A stretch of 22,973 nucleotides of DNA from Acanthaster planci. Lineage: Eukaryota; Echinodermata; Asteroidea; Valvatida; Acanthasteridae. The DNA lies in NCBI RefSeq assembly GCF_001949145.1, contig NW_019091815.1:1-22973 (forward strand), in the 5' to 3' direction. The position numbers were made by a program, and so were the translations under genes. The notes under the pieces are model-generated. The model was given only the letters and a program-made list of their open reading frames with translations. It made no database searches and was not told the origin of the DNA. How positions within the stretch are numbered: the first letter of the stretch is position 1; each line of letters starts with the position of its first letter. Positions 18,240-22,973 of this stretch are shown here, one piece after another.

Positions 18240-19725
18240 GTGTACTTGTATGACTATTCATGAAGCCAAATATAACGTGTACTTGCCTGGTAGCCTGCAA
18301 CAGGCAAGCCTGTGTTCTTTTTGCCTGCAGGTGTTATTAGACAAGCAACACAATATGTTGTTCTAAATTTACAGTGCCTTGTGAACAATTTACATGTAGT
18401 CGAAAAATCGTTCTGCTTAATATGTAATAGACACTATTTAAAAAAATGATTCATTATGTTTGTGTACATGATGAAAAAATATTAACACTTCCAATAGCCC
18501 TCTTTTATACTTTGCATTTCTCTTTTGTAATTTAATAGTTTATTTTTTCCAACTCGGAAGCTTGAAACCAAAATGAGACTCGATTTTTGCAATTTTAAAT
18601 TGGGTCTTATAAGGAAGTCTTTTTCGTTGCAAAATGTACTTATGAACTTTTAGACGTCTAATTATGAGAATACATTTACTTGTATATCTTGTGTTTTCTG
18701 GTTGGGGTCTTACAGTTTTAGAAAAAGTGTAGTATGGCAGGATGTGATGGCCATGCTCGTATTTTGTTTTCGTTTCTTTGAAATTAATTTTGCTGCATTT
18801 CTCACTGAAACAAACTGAAATTGTTTCACCTCGTCCTATTAATTTGTTGGTGCCTCACGACTGAATTGTACAGTGAGCACGTGGAAAATATTCACCCGTA
18901 AAGAATGGATATTGTAATGTAAATTCGGCCTTCCAAATGATTTGGAATGACAGGATTTACCTCGTCGTCCTGGCAAAATAAAGCCTCACGGGACATCTTG
19001 CCACGATGGCCTGGTAGCTCAACATGATGAATTTAGTCTTGTCATTTAATTAAAACAAACTTGTAATCTTGTACATGTACATGCATAATTTGACGTAAGC
19101 TTAGAGAGGTTTGCCGGAACTCCAAGTTGGTACAACGTATTTTGTAGTTGTTGAAGAACATGTGGGCTTGATGAGAGTGGGGGGGGGTACTGACGCGCGG
19201 TCATTGTTTTACAGACCTTAATTTTTCTGAACGTATAGATATCTGTGTTTCTTACAAAGCTCACTTTTCCTTAGGGTTTCAGTGGACAAAAAAGTGTGTA
19301 TAATGTAGCTAGTACAATACACGTGCCATTAAATTGGCTTTAGTACAATTCGAAAACCAGAATTAGTAGCCATTACTGCAGTGCCATAATGCTGGTAGAC
19401 ATGTGGTACATGTCCGTGCGCGTTAAATGCCTCTTTCACCAATAGGGTGTCGTGATTTGCCAAATGTATGCGCGCGTCAAGCCTCAGATTTTGCGTGTGG
19501 GTGCGGTGCCACCATAGTGCGTCCAATCAGATTGGTCTACATGAATATTGTAACGAATATTTTTCGGAGCAAGGAATATCTGATGGTCGGTCTTTATTAG
19601 GAATAGATGTAAATTCATGTATGCTTTCATTCTTTATTTTTAAATAAATTTATGAAAATATTCATTTTAGTGCAGTGTAGATTCGTATTCGTATTGCATG
19701 TAATTTCAAGCGAGAGCTGTACTTG
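18240..19725. other. Non-coding interval
   Basis: I see no gene. The bases ACGTGTACTTG occur at the end of the retrotransposon tail (18238) and again near 18276. An inverted GCCTG/CAGGC cluster lies at about 18286-18330. A run of nine G is near 19180. Short minus-strand frames here have no recognisable domain. Confidence 0.4.
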
Positions 19726-19812
19726 TGACCAAAGTGGTTGCAAGGCGAGCGCGGGAAATTGAACAAGGTTCATTTGTATACATATATCTGAACAATGACT
19801 TTGACATAGTTT
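19726..19812 (+). repeat. Diverged direct duplication, copy 1
   Basis: TGACCAAAGTGGTTGCAAGG, followed by GGGAAATTGAACAAGGT and later GAACAATGACTTTGACATAG, recurs with substitutions 273 bp downstream. The copies read through different frames, so this is a DNA-level duplication and not a coding repeat. Confidence 0.5.
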
Positions 19813-19998
19813 GTTCATCGGCACATAAAATGTGCCTTTGCTGTTTATTTGTTAAGTTCAAATATATTCAAATAGTTATTTCTTTTCTGAAGTATATACA
19901 TGTAGTTTCGCGTGGGCGTTCAATGCGAATACGTTCCTTGTTTGGACACAGGTCACGTTTGCATGCTGCCTGTTTCCAACTGTTCGTTATATTTTTGG

Positions 19999-20105
19999 TG
20001 ACCAAAGTGTGTGCAAGGCTAGGGAGCATGGGAATCGAACAAGGTACTTGTAGATATGCATTTTCACATAAACGATTGATGAACAAAGGTTTTCATAGTG
20101 TGTGT
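19999..20105 (+). repeat. Diverged direct duplication, copy 2
   Basis: TGACCAAAGTGTGTGCAAGG, GGGAATCGAACAAGGT and GAACAAAGGTTTTCATAG match copy 1 in order. The intervening roughly 185 bp is unrelated or too diverged to align by eye. Confidence 0.5.
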
Positions 20106-22012
20106 AAATCAGTACGTGAGGTATGCCGTAAAAAGTCACATTAACACCCCTGAAGTGTCTGTTTGATTTGCTGCAACACTTGTGAAAGGGACTCTGGACT
20201 CATTTACTACAAACGCCTGCCTAATTTCTCTTTGGAGCACCAACAGAAAGCACTTTCATATCGTGATCTCAAACGTTCTGTTGTACGTGCTCAGTGTTTT
20301 TCTGCAGGATTGGTGGTGTTCCTTTCTAACACACCATTACATTGAAAAGTAAGTTAAAATATTTGCCACCTTTTGGAAATGTGTTGTTTTCCTACTTTGC
20401 GTAAACCATGCTTCACGTTCCTGCCTTTTCGGAACAGGTAGTTAAACTGACTTTTTACCAACAAAATCTAACTTCTCTTTTTAAGAACTGTGTGCATCCT
20501 GTGCATATACCTTATGTTTGCCCTTGTACATATGTACAAGTAGGTGCATGAGTGACATGAATTAGATATATACATCGAGGCTGCATTGGTTTCCTGACAA
20601 CATGCAGACCCACCATAGCGGGAACGTCGACTACACACAGTTATTTGATACTGTTGATAAATGTAAAGGTTGACCGTAATAACTGCCTTAAGTATTTCGA
20701 CAAAAGTGTACTTATGTACAGTACCTTATTTATATTCATGTACATGGTAACCAAAGAAGCATATTCAGAACAACTCATTTTCATGTGATGATTTTAAAGA
20801 TTTAATCAACGATTTGTGTATATTTTAGTGACGTGTAATGCAGTCTTTTAAAGCTGATTTTTGTACATAATTTTGTCGTCTCCAGTTAAGGAACCAGGAA
20901 ATAGAAATATTTTTATAAATTTTACTAAAAACCCTTGAAATTGCAACTTTGGGTTTCAATTAACCTCATTTAAAATTTTTGTTTTCCAATTTTAACCCAT
21001 ATTTTGATTCTTTTTTTGCTTTTATGCTAATACTATTTGCATATTCATGAGCAGAACATCCAACGCACGGAATCTCAATGTTGCACTGATTTGTGCTCAG
21101 AAAATTTCTAGATTTTTTTAACCGCTTCTTTGAGAGATTTTATTTTCTTTGGCAATTTATTGATGTGTAAGTATATGGCAATAGTCCAGCAAAAATCCTT
21201 TTCACAGAAATGTTCCCAGATAGCTAATTTGGGGTTCAAAGTGTGAACAAGAAACCTGAACCATGTCTTCCTGGACTTGCATCAAAGCAAAAGCGCCCTC
21301 ACTTGTTCAGGAATGCTTGGTCAATTTTTAATGTTTGGAAAAAGTGACCGTTCAGTTCATGTAACAAAAAAAAAGATGTCAAACAGTCTTCATTCATGGA
21401 AGAAGAGAACAGAGATAAAAAAAAAGTGATTCTAAGAAAAATTCATTTCCTGGATCCTTAAAATCACTGAAAGTGCCAAATTATGGCTTTATCCAAGGAA
21501 GATCTATGAGAAATAAAATAAATATGGGCATATGCGAGTGCTCCTTGGCAAAAATTTCACGGGTCATTTTGGTGTTGTCTCTCGGAGTGTTACAAGGCTT
21601 GTGGACTGGGATGGGGGAGTAACCACCCTGCTTCTGATACCAAAACCATCCCGGAAAACGTGACTTAGACTGCAGTCCAGGAAAAAAAAAAAGACTTCAA
21701 ATATTATTTGGCCGCCGTTGTCTAAAATACAGTGTAGGGCAAAAACAGAAACCCACCGAAGTATGATACAAAATAAAATCCTGTTAATCCTGTGTCATGT
21801 GGAAACATGTTCGGGTGCTTTCAACTGTTTTCCCATTTTTTCTGATGTTCTAAATGAGCTGCGTTTTTTCGTACAGCTCGGGCTTACCCGCTGCTGGGGA
21901 ACTAGAGGTCGAGGAGAGTGTTGACGAAAGGTATGCTCATACAATATCCAAAAGCATTCACCAATCATTTAGCTGAAAAGAGGTTGGAAAGAATATTCGG
22001 GCTTTTCTGATT
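20106..22012. other. Non-coding interval
   Basis: No frame has a recognisable domain or a convincing splice context. The sequence is AT-rich with several A-runs (21366-21374, 21418-21425 and 21681-21691) and isolated TGTACA palindromes (20524-20536). I see no RNA gene. Confidence 0.4.
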
Positions 22013-22437
22013 TACCGTAACATGGGGTAACTTTGGTAACACACAAAAGGGTTTGAAACGTTATTCTCTCAAACTTACAGTGGATGCAGACGTACACGTT
22101 GTCTTTAGTATCACTTTATTAAGAAAAATAGTTATTCATTACTTAACATTTTCATTGTTTTGGTAACCATGGTAACCATTTTATTTTGATTTTCATGCCC
22201 TGTTTTGATGAAGACCAAGAACAGAAGGTGGCCAATGTTGCCCAAAACCCAGGGTAACTTTGGTCACCTTTTTTTAAGCCCTAAGACGCCAATACATTTT
22301 GAAATTCTTTTTTTTTTCTGCATTGAGGTTTAGATGAATATCACAATGCTCTGAAAAGAAGAGAAATTGTTAACTGAGAAGAAATGATATCATACTTGTT
22401 AGAAATGGCCCCAAATTACCCTATGCTACTTTACCGG
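22013..22437. mobile_element. Candidate inverted-repeat (MITE-like) element with GGGTAACTTTGG ends
   Basis: The left end TACCGTAACATGGGGTAACTT (from 22014, shown here in part as CATGGGGTAACTTTGG) matches imperfectly the reverse complement of the right end (22408-22437), which reads ACCGGTAAAGTAGCATAGGG then TAATTTGGGG. A third, direct copy, AGGGTAACTTTGGTCACC, lies inside at 22251-22268. The length of about 425 bp and the lack of coding frames would suit a MITE, but the ends are diverged and no target-site duplication is evident. Confidence 0.35.
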
Positions 22438-22802
22438 TCCAAAAAAACTCAAAAATAATGTAAGGATAGACTAAACGATAAAAAACTGGAGATTCTTTTA
22501 TTCGAAAGGACGAGAAATTCGAGCCCACTCGAATCAAATAATCTCTACATTTGGAGTCAGTTTCTCCACCATAAACTACGTCTCTCTGTCCCGTTTTTGT
22601 CTACATTGGACAACGGAACAAAACATCTTTACAACTGCTTTGAGCCGTCACGTGAGATAAATTCCATCCATTGTCTAGGGTGGCCAGCTATGTTGGTGAA
22701 TGGAGGAAGGAATGGTTGGTGCAGGTGTTCTGGCCCCAACCGGAAATTGGTAACACTTCGGCTGGGTGAATAACTATTTTGTTCACACGCAGAGTGCATG
22801 CT

Positions 22803-22837
22803 TATAAAGTTAGACACACTGGCATGCAGTCAGCATC
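22803..22837 (+). promoter_or_regulatory. Candidate core promoter (TATA box plus initiator)
   Basis: TATAAA at 22803-22808 lies 29 bases before the A of GTCAGCA (A at 22832), the spacing expected for a TATA box and an initiator-type start. No DPE is seen. It would drive a plus-strand transcript leaving the window on the right. Both motifs are short and could occur by chance. Confidence 0.3.
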
Positions 22838-22907
22838 ATCAGTGGTTCGTAGTGCACACCCTGTGTCTTCATTTTCTGACAAGTTCAAAAGGAAGTTACC
22901 CGTGGAA

Positions 22908-22973
22908 ATGTGCTCGTTTGTTGCCTTTGATGCTAGCGTTGTAACTCTGCGGAGCTGGGGACTTATTACACAA
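22908..22973 (+). CDS. Possible 5' end of a gene cut off by the window edge
   Basis: An ATG with G at -3 opens a frame of 22 codons (MCSFVAFDASVV...) that reaches the last base without a stop. It starts 76 bases after the predicted initiator at 22832. No family can be recognised from so few residues. It is supported only by its position after the candidate promoter, so it may be chance. Confidence 0.2.
   Translation, partial: MCSFVAFDASVVTLRSWGLITQ

Noticed and set aside
19725-20144. Plus-strand frame of 139 codons spanning the direct duplication
   Set aside because: The two duplicated blocks are not read in a way that keeps any protein similarity, and cysteine/phenylalanine-rich composition suggests chance.
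1-22973. CRISPR array, bacterial operons or ribosome binding sites
   Set aside because: There are no regularly spaced repeats, and the spliced gene structure shows this is animal nuclear DNA.

Overview
The window looks like nuclear DNA of a marine invertebrate deuterostome, most likely an echinoderm. The signs are AT-rich sequence, introns of 0.5 to 3.5 kb, many TACATGTA-type palindromes, decayed non-LTR retrotransposons and foldback/MITE-like elements. The domain types (Ig, CCP/sushi, NACHT) fit a lineage with expanded innate receptors. The species cannot be fixed from sequence alone.

The centre of the window (2455-14435, + strand) holds one gene that can be assembled from splice signals into seven coding exons: signal peptide, three V-like Ig domains, one CCP/sushi domain, a transmembrane segment, and a 2.4-kb terminal exon encoding a NACHT-type STAND NTPase with a leucine-rich C-terminal region. 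All six introns are phase 1, and every internal exon is a multiple of 3 and carries one module. The joined model is 1289 residues with no internal stop. It predicts a single-pass membrane receptor with an immunoglobulin/sushi ectodomain outside and an NLR-like engine inside, ending in a class I PDZ-ligand-like tail. I know of no named family with this order; this is the main discovery candidate.

Layout: 1-952 shows no supported gene. 953-2086 is a foldback element with two arms of about 400 bp; its left arm is interrupted by a smaller inverted-repeat insertion that the right arm lacks. 2087-2454 is probable 5' flank or 5'-UTR intron. 2455-14435 is the receptor gene, whose introns hold small repeats, cryptic exons and a possible extra 69-nt cytoplasmic exon. 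14436-16389 is 3' flank with a perfect stem-loop and no canonical poly(A) signal that I could find. 16390-18239 holds two decayed non-LTR retrotransposon fragments in opposite orientation, joined 5' to 5'. 18240-22800 is non-coding, with a diverged direct duplication and a candidate inverted-repeat element. At the right edge a TATA box and initiator with good spacing precede a short ORF that stays open to the end of the window, possibly the start of another gene.

Working model (inference): ligand binding by the Ig/CCP ectodomain would cluster or release the cytoplasmic NACHT domain. No death-fold or TIR adaptor domain was found, so signalling might go through NACHT oligomerisation, the LRR region or a PDZ scaffold.
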